Assembly: GCA_026706595.1 (NCBI GenBank)
Contig: JAPOYL010000030.1
Span: 1 to 40,624 of the forward strand
From: Gammaproteobacteria bacterium
GTDB taxonomy: Bacteria > Pseudomonadota > Gammaproteobacteria > UBA4575
Length of the DNA stretch: 40,624 nucleotides
Direction of reading: 5' to 3'
The notes under the pieces are model-generated. The model was not told the DNA's origin, did no database searches, and saw nothing but the letters and a program-made list of their open reading frames with translations. Positions 20,091-27,797 of the stretch are shown in pieces. The first letter of the stretch is position 1. The number at the start of each line of letters is the position of its first letter. Both the position numbers and the translations under genes were made by a program.

Positions 20091-20413
20091 TGTTTGCGGA
20101 ATACAGCCCGCGTGAACTGAAGAACCATCTGGAACTTGCCGACTCCGAGCCGGTACTTCTCGATGTCCGGGAACCGTGGGAATATGAACGCTGCCACCTT
20201 CCCAAAACGACGCTGGTGCCCATGAGACAGATTCCGGGCATGCTGCACGACCTTGACCCTGATCAGGAAATTGTCGTCATCTGTCACCACGGCATACGCA
20301 GTCGTGCGGTTGCCGGTTTCCTGGCAAAGCACAATTTCACCAGGGTGATCAACCTTTCCACTGGAATGGATGGATGGGCCAAGGAAGTGGACCCCTCCAT
20401 GCCGGTGTACTGA
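20090..20413 (+). CDS. Single-domain rhodanese-like protein
   Basis: The 107-residue product is one rhodanese domain. It begins with YSPRELKNHLELAD and has the conserved VLLDVREPWEYERCHLP and the active-site loop ICHHGIRSR, with the persulfide-forming Cys65. Such proteins move sulfur or phosphorus-like groups; the physiological partner is unknown. It ends with the usual GMDGWAKEVDPSMPVY. The ATG overlaps the stop of the upstream methyltransferase gene, so the two are translationally coupled, and tolC follows 28 bp later. The pcm-like/rhodanese/tolC order recurs in gammaproteobacteria, but a link between the enzymes and TolC is not established. Confidence 0.9.
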   Translation: MFAEYSPRELKNHLELADSEPVLLDVREPWEYERCHLPKTTLVPMRQIPGMLHDLDPDQEIVVICHHGIRSRAVAGFLAKHNFTRVINLSTGMDGWAKEVDPSMPVY

Positions 20414-20441
20414 CCCGGCAGCCCCAGGCTTGGCAAACATC

Positions 20442-21776
20442 ATGTACCTGAGCACCGCACCCCGCTTCTTCATGCTGCTGCTTGCCACATTGTGGGTGGT
20501 TGTCCCTGTGCCTGCAGCCGCCAAGGGCCTGATGGACGTGTATGCCCTGGCCAAGCAGCACGATGCCGACATTCAAATCGCAGAATCCAGGTACCGGGCG
20601 GAAATCCAGAAAAAACCGATTGCCCGCGCCAATTTTCTACCCCAGGTCGGCCTCGAGGCGAACACGGCCGATGTCCGCCAGGAGACCCGGGGACAAACCT
20701 TTGGGGTCCCTGGCAGAACAGTGAACTTCAATACACACGGCTACGGCCTGAATCTCAGCCAGGCACTGTATCACCGGGACTTCTATGTGCAGTTTCGCCA
20801 GGCACAAAACTCGGTCGACAAGGCCAGAGTAGACCTGGATGCAGCACACCAGAACTTAATCGTGCGCACGGCCGACGCCTACTTCAATGTGCTGGCCGCA
20901 CAGGATGCGGTCACATTTCAAGAAGCAGAGAAAAAAGCCATCGGCCGTCAGCTCAAGCAGGCCAAACAACATTTTGATGTGGGCATCATTGCGATCACGG
21001 ACGTGCACGAAGCCCAGGCTTCCTATGATCTTGCCGTGGTCAAGGAAATCGAGGCGCTGAATGCGCTGGAAATCTCCAAGGCTGCACTGGAGGTGATCGT
21101 CACGCAACGACTGGACAACCTGTTGCCCCTGTCAAACCGCATGGAACTTGTTGCACCGAGTCCGAACAACACCGAGGACTGGGTCGCCAAGGGCCTACAA
21201 CAAAACTTGGCATTGCTGTCGAGCGAACATGCAAGCAAGATCGCCCGACAGGAAATCAAGTTACAGCAATCACGCCACCACCCTACACTCGATCTTGTCG
21301 GTTCGTACTCCCATCTTGACACCAGCGGGGTATCCGGCCCCAGGGAAATAGAAGACACCCAGCTGGGCCTCGAGTTCAGCATGCCGATCTTCCAAGGGGG
21401 CAGGACACATTACGGAACAAAACAGGCTCGCCACAATGCAGCGCTTGCACAAAACGAGTATGAGAAGGTACGGCGCCAGACCATTCAGGATGTGCGCGAT
21501 GCCTACCTGAACGTGATTTCCGGAATCAGCCGTGTCGAAGCCCTGGCCACTGCCGTGGAATCCAACGAGTCAGCCGCCCGAGCAGCGGAGGCCGGATTCC
21601 AGGCCGGCACACGCACTTCGGTCGATGTGTTGCTCGCCGTGCAGGAGACTTTTCGTGCCAAGCGGGATCATGCACGCGCGCGGTATGACTACCTGTTGCA
21701 TACGCTGAAGCTCAAGCAGGCCACGGGAACCCTTTCGGTCGATGATTTACTAAAGATTGATGATTGGCTAGATTAG
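20442..21776 (+). CDS. tolC: TolC-family outer membrane efflux channel
   Basis: TolC is the trimeric outer-membrane channel used by tripartite efflux pumps and type I secretion. The 444-residue product starts with a signal peptide (FFMLLLATLWVVVPVPAAA) and has the two-fold repeated structure of long helices and beta hairpins. Visible hallmarks are GLMDVYALAKQHDADIQIAE at the mature N-terminus, the conserved YFNVLAAQDAVTF with QAKQHFDVGIIAITDVHEAQ in repeat one, and AYLNVISGISRVEAL with FQAGTRTSVDVLLAVQETFR in repeat two. The ATG at 20442 precedes the signal peptide. It ends five bases before waaA. Confidence 0.93.
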   Translation: MYLSTAPRFFMLLLATLWVVVPVPAAAKGLMDVYALAKQHDADIQIAESRYRAEIQKKPIARANFLPQVGLEANTADVRQETRGQTFGVPGRTVNFNTHGYGLNLSQALYHRDFYVQFRQAQNSVDKARVDLDAAHQNLIVRTADAYFNVLAAQDAVTFQEAEKKAIGRQLKQAKQHFDVGIIAITDVHEAQASYDLAVVKEIEALNALEISKAALEVIVTQRLDNLLPLSNRMELVAPSPNNTEDWVAKGLQQNLALLSSEHASKIARQEIKLQQSRHHPTLDLVGSYSHLDTSGVSGPREIEDTQLGLEFSMPIFQGGRTHYGTKQARHNAALAQNEYEKVRRQTIQDVRDAYLNVISGISRVEALATAVESNESAARAAEAGFQAGTRTSVDVLLAVQETFRAKRDHARARYDYLLHTLKLKQATGTLSVDDLLKIDDWLD

Positions 21777-21781
21777 CCAGC

Positions 21782-23041
21782 ATGTCGAAACTGCTTCATC
21801 GCACCACCCTGCGATACAGGGCGCTGATACTTCTCCTCGTTCCTGTCGCGATCACCTACACGGTGTACCGGGCCGTGAAAGATGGAGGCTGGCGTTACCT
21901 GCTCCAACGTTTCGGCTTCGGCTACCCGCCTGTACAAGCCCCCTCTGTCCTGATCCATTGCGCCTCGGTGGGCGAGTTCAACGCTGCAAAGCCTTTGATC
22001 CTCAGGTTGCGTGAGCAATATCCAGACTACCACCTGATAATTTCCACCAACACACCCACTGCCGCAAAACTGGTATCTGCACAGGCGGATGAAAGAATCA
22101 CACATGTGTACATGCCGCTTGATTACCCGTTTGCAGTTAACCGGCTGTTGATGCGTGTACGTCCGATCAGTGTACTGATCCTGGAAACCGAAATCTGGCC
22201 GACCTTGTTTTTTCAGACGGCGAAAAAAGGTATCGGAATTGCCATTGTCAACGGGAGATTATCTGAAAAGACGCTGCGGGCCAGCAGATTTTTAAAAAAC
22301 GAACAGCAGGCTTCGCTGAAAAACCTGAGCCTGGTTCTGGCACGTTCCGAGGAAGACCACTTGAGATTTCTGGATCTCGGAGCTGAGCCCCATAGCACGC
22401 ATGTTACCGGCAACCTGAAATATGCTGCGGCCCGCACCGGCAAGTCCTCCTGCAGCACTGCTTTCAAATGCCCCTTCTTGCTGGCGGTCTCCACACACGA
22501 AGACGAGGAACTGCAACTGGCACAGCACCTGCCACTGCTGCAAGAGAAAAATCACCTGCTGGTGATCGCACCGAGATACCCGGAGCGAAGCCAGGCCCTG
22601 CGCCATCAGTTGCAGCAGGAAAACTGGACGGTGAGTTTGCACAGCCAACGGGATGAAGCTGCAGAACAGACCGACATTTACATCATCGATGCGTTGGGCC
22701 AGCTGGACGGATTTTTCAGTGAAGCCACACTGGTATTCGTAGGTGGCTCCTTGATCTCCCGCGGGGGTCACAACCTCCTGGAACCTGCAGGCTTTGGCAA
22801 GTGCACGGTCGTGGGACCGCATACCGACAACTTTGCACTGGAGACAAAAGAACTGAAAGAAGCAGGGGCACTCGTCCAGGTTTCTGACAACCGGGAACTG
22901 GGGCTTCAACTGGCACACCTGCTGGACAATGCGGAAGCACGGAACCAGTACGGGGAAAATGCACAGCAGTTTGTCTGGCGCAAGGCCAGTGTGCTGGACA
23001 GCTACCTCAGGCATCTACAGCCGATACTTCAGTTGCGCTAG
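21782..23041 (+). CDS. waaA: 3-deoxy-D-manno-octulosonic acid transferase (Kdo transferase)
   Basis: WaaA (KdtA) attaches Kdo from CMP-Kdo to lipid IVA on the cytoplasmic face of the inner membrane. The 419-residue product has an N-terminal membrane anchor (ALILLLVPVAITYTVYRAV) and GT-B fold motifs: IHCASVGEFNAAKPLILRL, ILETEIWPTLFF, NGRLSEKTLRASRF, VTGNLKY, and the donor-site GGSLISRGGHNLLEPAGFGK. The ATG at 21782 lies five bases after tolC. The stop codon shares a CTAG with the convergent Kdo kinase gene. Whether it adds one, two or three Kdo residues cannot be read from the sequence, but the adjacent kinase suggests one. Confidence 0.96.
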   Translation: MSKLLHRTTLRYRALILLLVPVAITYTVYRAVKDGGWRYLLQRFGFGYPPVQAPSVLIHCASVGEFNAAKPLILRLREQYPDYHLIISTNTPTAAKLVSAQADERITHVYMPLDYPFAVNRLLMRVRPISVLILETEIWPTLFFQTAKKGIGIAIVNGRLSEKTLRASRFLKNEQQASLKNLSLVLARSEEDHLRFLDLGAEPHSTHVTGNLKYAAARTGKSSCSTAFKCPFLLAVSTHEDEELQLAQHLPLLQEKNHLLVIAPRYPERSQALRHQLQQENWTVSLHSQRDEAAEQTDIYIIDALGQLDGFFSEATLVFVGGSLISRGGHNLLEPAGFGKCTVVGPHTDNFALETKELKEAGALVQVSDNRELGLQLAHLLDNAEARNQYGENAQQFVWRKASVLDSYLRHLQPILQLR

Positions 23042-23775
23042 TTCGTGTTGTAGCCTTGCATCAAGGATTGAAAATCCTGCCCGGAATAATGAAATGAAAG
23101 CTCCCTTTTTTTGAGCTTGAGCAAAGATCGCTGCAGTCTGGCCAGATTCTTTTTCCCGGTAGTGCCTGTGTTTTTGCCAACCACTGCCCGGTCAAAATCG
23201 ACCAGAAACACGGACTCTTTCTCGTCGAGCAGAACATTGTGTGCGTTCAGGTCAGCATGGTTGCAGTTGTTGTCGTGAAACTGCCTGATTACAGCCCCGA
23301 TCCTGCGCCAAGTTTCGGCCGAGAGAGAATTTTTTGCCAACCAGGAACTGAGTGACTGTGTCTCTGGGATAAGCCGGGTCACGATATCTGCGCGGTAGGT
23401 ACAACCCTCTTTTCGCACATGGGCGGCAACCGGGGTCGGCACAGGCAGGTTCAACTGCCGCAGGGTACACAGGGTCTGCAGTTCACCAATTGCCCGGGTC
23501 CTGTGCAGTCCAAGCCAGAGATAGCTGTCGCTGATGAACCTGGCTACTGCACCGCCGCGGTAATAGTGCCGCAATACCAAATCCTTCTGGTGGTAGGTAA
23601 ACAGGTGCAGCCCCTGCCGGCCTTTGATATCGGCAGGCAACAGCCGCCTGTAATGCAGGGCCGGATCAGAAGAAAGGAATTCAGGACGAAACAAATCAAC
23701 CTGAAATTCGGAATACAGGCTTTTGTTGTAGGCAACAATGTCGTTACCATAGCGGCTGAATTCAAGCGAATCCAT
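23038..23775 (-). CDS. kdkA: 3-deoxy-D-manno-octulosonic acid kinase
   Basis: KdkA phosphorylates the Kdo residue on lipid A in organisms whose LPS carries a single Kdo. The 245-residue product has a small protein-kinase-like fold: a nucleotide-binding lobe with KDLVLRHYYRGGAVARFISD, the catalytic loop HADLNAHNVLLDE with His, Asp and Asn, and the metal-binding aspartate in VFLVDFDRA. YLWLGLHRTRAIGELQ is also typical of KdkA. It converges on waaA with a four-base overlap and starts 44 bp from a divergent glycosyltransferase. The position directly beside waaA supports Kdo as the substrate over other LPS sugars. Confidence 0.9.
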   Translation of the reverse strand: MDSLEFSRYGNDIVAYNKSLYSEFQVDLFRPEFLSSDPALHYRRLLPADIKGRQGLHLFTYHQKDLVLRHYYRGGAVARFISDSYLWLGLHRTRAIGELQTLCTLRQLNLPVPTPVAAHVRKEGCTYRADIVTRLIPETQSLSSWLAKNSLSAETWRRIGAVIRQFHDNNCNHADLNAHNVLLDEKESVFLVDFDRAVVGKNTGTTGKKNLARLQRSLLKLKKRELSFHYSGQDFQSLMQGYNTN

Positions 23776-23819
23776 GGATACTGCTTTTGCGGTTGTTCCT
23801 CGGCTTCAACTCACTCGAT

Positions 23820-24860
23820 ATGGGCAGTTCACCAACATCCATTTGTATCCTGCGACTCTCCGCAATTGGAGATGTCACGCATATGGTACCGGTTGTACGC
23901 ACGATCCAGAAATACTGGCCTGATACTGAACTTACCTGGATCATCGGAAATCACGAGGCCAAACTGGTCGGTGACATTTCTGGAATTGAGTTTATCAAGT
24001 TTGACAAGACAAAGGGGCTGGGCAGCTATCGTTCCATTGCCCGGCAAACCCGGCACCGGAAATTTGACGTACTGCTCTGCGCCCAGGTCTCACTGAGAGC
24101 CAACCTCCTCAGCACACTTATAAATGCGGATCTGAAACTCGGGTACGACAGGGAACGCTCCAAGGACCTGCATTCTTTTTTTGTTCATCACCATATCAAG
24201 CCGGTACCGCAACAGCACGTCCTCGATAGCTTTTTCAGCTTCATCGAACACATCGGTCTGCCAGACCGTGATATGCGCTGGGAGTACAACATCCCGGACA
24301 GTGCCTATCAATTCGCACAAGAACATCTGGAAGATGATCGCTTCAAGGTGATTATCAGTCCCTGCTCAAGCCACCCGCTCAGAAACTGGCGAGCAGAACG
24401 CTATGCAGCGGCGGCTGACCATGCCGTCCGCTCACTCGATGCCCAGGTCATACTCTGCGGCGGGAGATCCCCGACAGAGCTTCAGATGGGGCAGGAAATT
24501 GAAGCCTGCATGCAGATGAAGGCCTTGAACCTGATTGGCAAGGACACCTTGAAGAAATTTCTTGCCCTGCTGCAGGGTGCAGATGTCATCATCTCGCCAG
24601 ACTCCGGTCCTGCACATCTCGCAACCGGGCTTGGCACGCCGGTCATCGGACTCTATGCGGCCAGCAACCCCAAGCGTAGCGGCCCTTATTTTAGCCAGCA
24701 GTGGTGTGTGGACAAGTATGGGGCTGCAGCACAGGCTTTCAAAAACAAATCCGGAAATGAATTAAAATGGGGAACAAAGCTGGAATATCCCGGGGTCATG
24801 GACCTGATCACCGTGGACGAGGTAACTTCCAGGCTGGACACCCTCAGCAACCATCAATAA
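23820..24860 (+). CDS. Glycosyltransferase family 9 (heptosyltransferase I-like)
   Basis: The 346-residue product is a family 9 GT-B glycosyltransferase, the family of LPS heptosyltransferases. It has the N-terminal ICILRLSAIGDVTHMVPVV, the acceptor-side LTWIIGNHEAKLVGD, a central SPCSSHPLRNWRAERYAAAA and the donor-site ISPDSGPAHLATGLGTPVIG. ADP-heptose is the likely donor. It could be the heptosyltransferase that acts first (WaaC) or a later one; the sequence resembles a WaaC/WaaQ-like branch seen in other gammaproteobacteria, and I leave the symbol open. No second clear waaC is in the window. The ATG at 23820 was taken over an upstream TTG at 23787. Confidence 0.88.
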   Translation: MGSSPTSICILRLSAIGDVTHMVPVVRTIQKYWPDTELTWIIGNHEAKLVGDISGIEFIKFDKTKGLGSYRSIARQTRHRKFDVLLCAQVSLRANLLSTLINADLKLGYDRERSKDLHSFFVHHHIKPVPQQHVLDSFFSFIEHIGLPDRDMRWEYNIPDSAYQFAQEHLEDDRFKVIISPCSSHPLRNWRAERYAAAADHAVRSLDAQVILCGGRSPTELQMGQEIEACMQMKALNLIGKDTLKKFLALLQGADVIISPDSGPAHLATGLGTPVIGLYAASNPKRSGPYFSQQWCVDKYGAAAQAFKNKSGNELKWGTKLEYPGVMDLITVDEVTSRLDTLSNHQ

Positions 24861-24883
24861 ATCACCAATACTGAATTCGTGCT

Positions 24884-25273
24884 ATGGAAAATATCTGCAT
24901 ACCTATATCGCCAGGCGAGTTACTGGACAAAATTACCATACTGGAAATCAAAACCGAGCAGATTTCCGACAGTGAAAAATTGCACAACGTTAAAACAGAA
25001 CTGGATTTGCTCGGCCGGGTCTGGGATCAGACTTCCATGGACAGTGATGCCGTGCGTACGCTTAAGCGATCCCTCAAGACAACAAACATGGATCTTTGGA
25101 CAATAGAAGACAGGATTCGCATCAAGGAAGCACGAAAAGAATTTGATCAGGAATTCGTAGAACTGGCACGATCCGTGTACGTGCAAAACGACAAGCGTGC
25201 AGCTACCAAGAAAGAGATCAACGTCCTGCTCGGCTCGGACATCATGGAAGAGAAATCATATGAGGATTACTGA
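24884..25273 (+). CDS. DUF6165-type protein of a surface-glycan cluster
   Basis: This 129-residue protein resembles, from memory, the DUF6165 family, with the diagnostic N-terminal ISPGELLDKITILEIKTEQI. The rest is highly helical and charged: EKLHNVKTELDLLGRVW, then WTIEDRIRIKEARKEFDQ and KRAATKKEINVLLGSDIMEE, suggesting a helical bundle without membrane segments. The family is frequently located near glycosyltransferases in LPS or capsule clusters, as here; no biochemical function is known to me. It follows the family 9 glycosyltransferase by 23 bp and probably shares its transcript. Confidence 0.7.
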   Translation: MENICIPISPGELLDKITILEIKTEQISDSEKLHNVKTELDLLGRVWDQTSMDSDAVRTLKRSLKTTNMDLWTIEDRIRIKEARKEFDQEFVELARSVYVQNDKRAATKKEINVLLGSDIMEEKSYEDY

Positions 25274-25373
25274 CAGACACGCAGTAGAACCTGTCGTTAT
25301 GTCTTCCAGCAAAACAAGGACAGGTTTATAGGTACCTGTACCAAAATGAGCATGATTGAGTACGAAACATAAG

Positions 25374-26222
25374 ATGAAGATCAAAAATGTGTTTCAGTTC
25401 CTGGGTTTCCGCGGAAGGTCCAAACATTACACCTATGAGATTCACGACGTTGACCTGGGTGACAACACGGTTCATTTTGCTTGCTGGTCGCACCCACACC
25501 GCAATGAAGCAAAGAAAACTGTCACGGCTCAAATGGTAGATGCGTACCGCGAGATTTTGAAGAAAGGTGATTTTTGTATTGATATCGGCGCACAAACTGG
25601 AGACACGACCCTGCCCATGGCAGTGGCTGCAGGTGTTGAAGGTTGCACACTGGCACTTGAACCCAACCCGTACGTCTATCATGTCCTGGAAAAAAATGCC
25701 CGGGCAAACAATCATGTCACCAACATAAAAACCATGATGGCTGCTGCCAGTGCCTATGAAGGGTTTATGGAATTTGAATACTCAGATGCTGGCTTTTGCA
25801 ATGGAGGACGCCACGAAAATATCCCTGCTATCAAGCATGGACACCCTTTCACGCTGGAGGTATTTTGTGTCGATCTGGAAAAAGAACTGCACGAAGATTA
25901 TGCGGAGCATCTACCACAATTAAAATTTATCAAGGTGGATGCCGAGGGTTATGATTTGTATATTCTGCGGTCGGTGCGCAACATCATCAAAACTTGCAAA
26001 CCGGTCGTCAAGGCTGAAGTATTCAAAAGAACGGATACGAGATACCGCAAAGAGCTGCTATCTTTTTTTCTGGAGCTTGGCTATCTTGTGTACAAGATAG
26101 TAGACGAACCGATCGGAGCCGGACCGCTGCTGACCGAGGATAACCTCAATGAGTGGCAACATTACGATATCCTTTGCAAGCCCGAAGAGTCTGTCTTTCC
26201 TGCCGTAGGACCAAGAGATTGA
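25374..26222 (+). CDS. FkbM-family methyltransferase, first copy
   Basis: The 282-residue product is a SAM-dependent methyltransferase of the FkbM type, which usually O-methylates sugars in polysaccharides, LPS or secondary metabolites. The SAM loop is CIDIGAQTGDTTLPMAVAA, followed by LALEPNPYVYHVLEKNARAN and the conserved LKFIKVDAEGYDLYILRSV, the family signature. The ATG at 25374 is taken; a TTG at 25356 would add six residues. This copy differs from the next one in length and in loop sequences, so they are not a simple duplication. A glycan substrate is inferred from the neighbours. Confidence 0.82.
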   Translation: MKIKNVFQFLGFRGRSKHYTYEIHDVDLGDNTVHFACWSHPHRNEAKKTVTAQMVDAYREILKKGDFCIDIGAQTGDTTLPMAVAAGVEGCTLALEPNPYVYHVLEKNARANNHVTNIKTMMAAASAYEGFMEFEYSDAGFCNGGRHENIPAIKHGHPFTLEVFCVDLEKELHEDYAEHLPQLKFIKVDAEGYDLYILRSVRNIIKTCKPVVKAEVFKRTDTRYRKELLSFFLELGYLVYKIVDEPIGAGPLLTEDNLNEWQHYDILCKPEESVFPAVGPRD

Positions 26223-26306
26223 GTGGATAGAAATCGGCGAATTGTAGCCGTTCCGTTTGTTTGGGTTCTGTCATCATCCCGATTCAAAGAACCAGCAGGA
26301 GAATCA

Positions 26307-26322
26307 CCACACGGCCGTGTGG
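26307..26322. repeat. Perfect 16-bp palindrome in front of the second fkbM gene
   Basis: CCACACGGCCGTGTGG is a perfect palindrome ending 13 bp before the ATG at 26336. As RNA it would fold into a six-pair hairpin with a GGCC loop. The only good Shine-Dalgarno-like sequence, AGGAG near 26297-26301, lies on the far side of it, 35 bp from the start codon. A regulator site or a translation-control hairpin are both possible. Confidence 0.6.
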
Positions 26323-26335
26323 CAATATCTGACTT

Positions 26336-27016
26336 ATGTATGATTTCACACGGAAAGCTTATAAGGTGCTGTTTAACCGGCACCTGATTAATCTTCTGCG
26401 CACACACCATATTGACACCGTCCTTGATGTTGGAGCGAACAGAGGGCAGTTTGGATCCTTGCTTCGGAAACTTGGATTTAAGGGGACAATCCTGTCGTTT
26501 GAACCGCTTGCAGACACCTTCAATCTTCTTGAAAAATGTTCAAAACATGATGCGAATTGGCACATATACAACTTTGCTCTGGGAGACAGCCCAGGCTCAC
26601 ATGCTTTGAATGTCCTGCACGGCCGGGGCCTTTCATCCTTCCTTGAGCCAAGTGCGTACTGCAGGGATTTTCTCCAAAAGAAGTCCAGTATCGACGAGTC
26701 ATTGTGCGTTAGTGTCAAGACATTGGATGCCATATTCGCTGATCTCCCATGTGACGACACGAGCAGGATTCACCTGAAAATGGATACCCAGGGATATGAC
26801 CTGAGAGTATTTGCTGGAGCCAGAGAGACCTTGAAGGCAGTTCAGACTATGCAGGCGGAGCTGTCGATTCACGCCTTGTACGAGGGCATGCCCGATTATC
26901 TGACTGCATTGACGGCATATGCCGAGGCAGGGTTTTACCCCAGTGGATGGTTCCCAATTTTGAGGGATGAGGTTTCCTTGATCGAATGCGATGTGCTAAT
27001 GGCCAGAAATCCCTGA
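26336..27016 (+). CDS. FkbM-family methyltransferase, second copy
   Basis: The 226-residue product is a shorter FkbM-type SAM-dependent methyltransferase. The SAM-binding strand and loop are VLDVGANRGQFGSLLRKLGF, followed by ILSFEPLADTFNLLEK, the internal NFALGDSPGSHALNV and the family signature HLKMDTQGYDLRVFAGA. The start ATG at 26336 is fixed by an in-frame stop two codons upstream. It lacks a close ribosome binding site and is preceded by a 16-bp palindrome. A good intrinsic terminator follows, making it the last gene of the plus-strand run that begins at 23820. Confidence 0.83.
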   Translation: MYDFTRKAYKVLFNRHLINLLRTHHIDTVLDVGANRGQFGSLLRKLGFKGTILSFEPLADTFNLLEKCSKHDANWHIYNFALGDSPGSHALNVLHGRGLSSFLEPSAYCRDFLQKKSSIDESLCVSVKTLDAIFADLPCDDTSRIHLKMDTQGYDLRVFAGARETLKAVQTMQAELSIHALYEGMPDYLTALTAYAEAGFYPSGWFPILRDEVSLIECDVLMARNP

Positions 27017-27052
27017 AGACATTTCGCAAACCTTAGCCCTGCATTAGCTGAG

Positions 27053-27079
27053 AACCCAGCGGCTGGGTTTTGTTCTTTC
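27053..27079 (+). terminator. Intrinsic terminator after the second fkbM gene
   Basis: AACCCAG and CTGGGTT (27053-27059, 27063-27069) form a perfect 7-bp stem with a CGG loop, followed by TTGTTCTTT. It lies 36 bp after the stop codon and 15 bp before the convergent membrane-protein gene. This is the clearest rho-independent terminator in the window. Confidence 0.8.
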
Positions 27080-27093
27080 AAAAAATGTTGCTC

Positions 27094-27792
27094 CTAGCTG
27101 TCCTGCTGCAACAAATTCCGGCTTCTGTACCAAATTGACATCACGTAAACCATGATGAACAACGCCAAAAAACTTTCCTTTACCTCACCTGCACGTACAT
27201 CCAGCACAACGGGTATCTCGACATCCAAAACTCTATACACTTTCTCATGCCAAGATACCAGTATCGAAAATAAAGCAGCAGGTGCACATTCATACGTGGG
27301 CCAAAGCCAGTAGTGCAGTGATTCCTTGCCTGGATATCGATTCGTAAGGAAAAAATACAATGGCACCAAAACTCCTCCAACCAGTGCTGCAACTGATAAG
27401 AGCGTTCTTGGCACCTGGTCAAACAAAGGGCCGGTATTATGCAAATTGGTTTCGCCCTGATCATTAAGGCTTTGCCAGTATTCGGAGGCTTCCCATCCGA
27501 AGATATGCTGTCCCCAGCTTATCTCTTCCCCGGCAAAATATATGGAGCCAAGTACCATCATCCCCATCCACCACAACACCCAGCCATGGTCTGGCACCCT
27601 GCGCAGCAACAAAAACATCATGCCGAAGAGAATCGCAATGAGAAGAAAAACTACGGTCAGAATTTCTATCCAGCCATTTTCTCCGTATAGATATAGATCG
27701 GCACCCTCGCCACCCATGCGTGACAGATAGGGTACAAGGAAAATAACGACTGGGAGTACCAGCCAGACCAGCTTGTGCAGATTTTTCTCCAT
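27094..27792 (-). CDS. Polytopic membrane protein of unknown function
   Basis: I do not recognise a named function. The 232-residue product has five or six predicted membrane segments, around LVWLVLPVVIFLVPYL, IEILTVVFLLIAILFGMMF, WWMGMMVLGSIYF, LLSVAALVGGVLVPLYFFL and SFLALFIMVYVMSI. Between segments three and four lies a polar motif, AGEEISWGQHIFGW, followed by NDQGETNLHNTGPLF. The paired Glu residues and the Gln/His/Asn pattern look like a membrane-embedded metal site or catalytic centre, as in some hydrolases such as the alkaline-ceramidase-like group; that comparison is inference. The ATG at 27792 follows the stop of the upstream kinase-like gene by a few bases; a TTG at 27801 would overlap it. 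Confidence 0.7.
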   Translation of the reverse strand: MEKNLHKLVWLVLPVVIFLVPYLSRMGGEGADLYLYGENGWIEILTVVFLLIAILFGMMFLLLRRVPDHGWVLWWMGMMVLGSIYFAGEEISWGQHIFGWEASEYWQSLNDQGETNLHNTGPLFDQVPRTLLSVAALVGGVLVPLYFFLTNRYPGKESLHYWLWPTYECAPAALFSILVSWHEKVYRVLDVEIPVVLDVRAGEVKESFLALFIMVYVMSIWYRSRNLLQQDS

Positions 27793-27797
27793 GCCCT

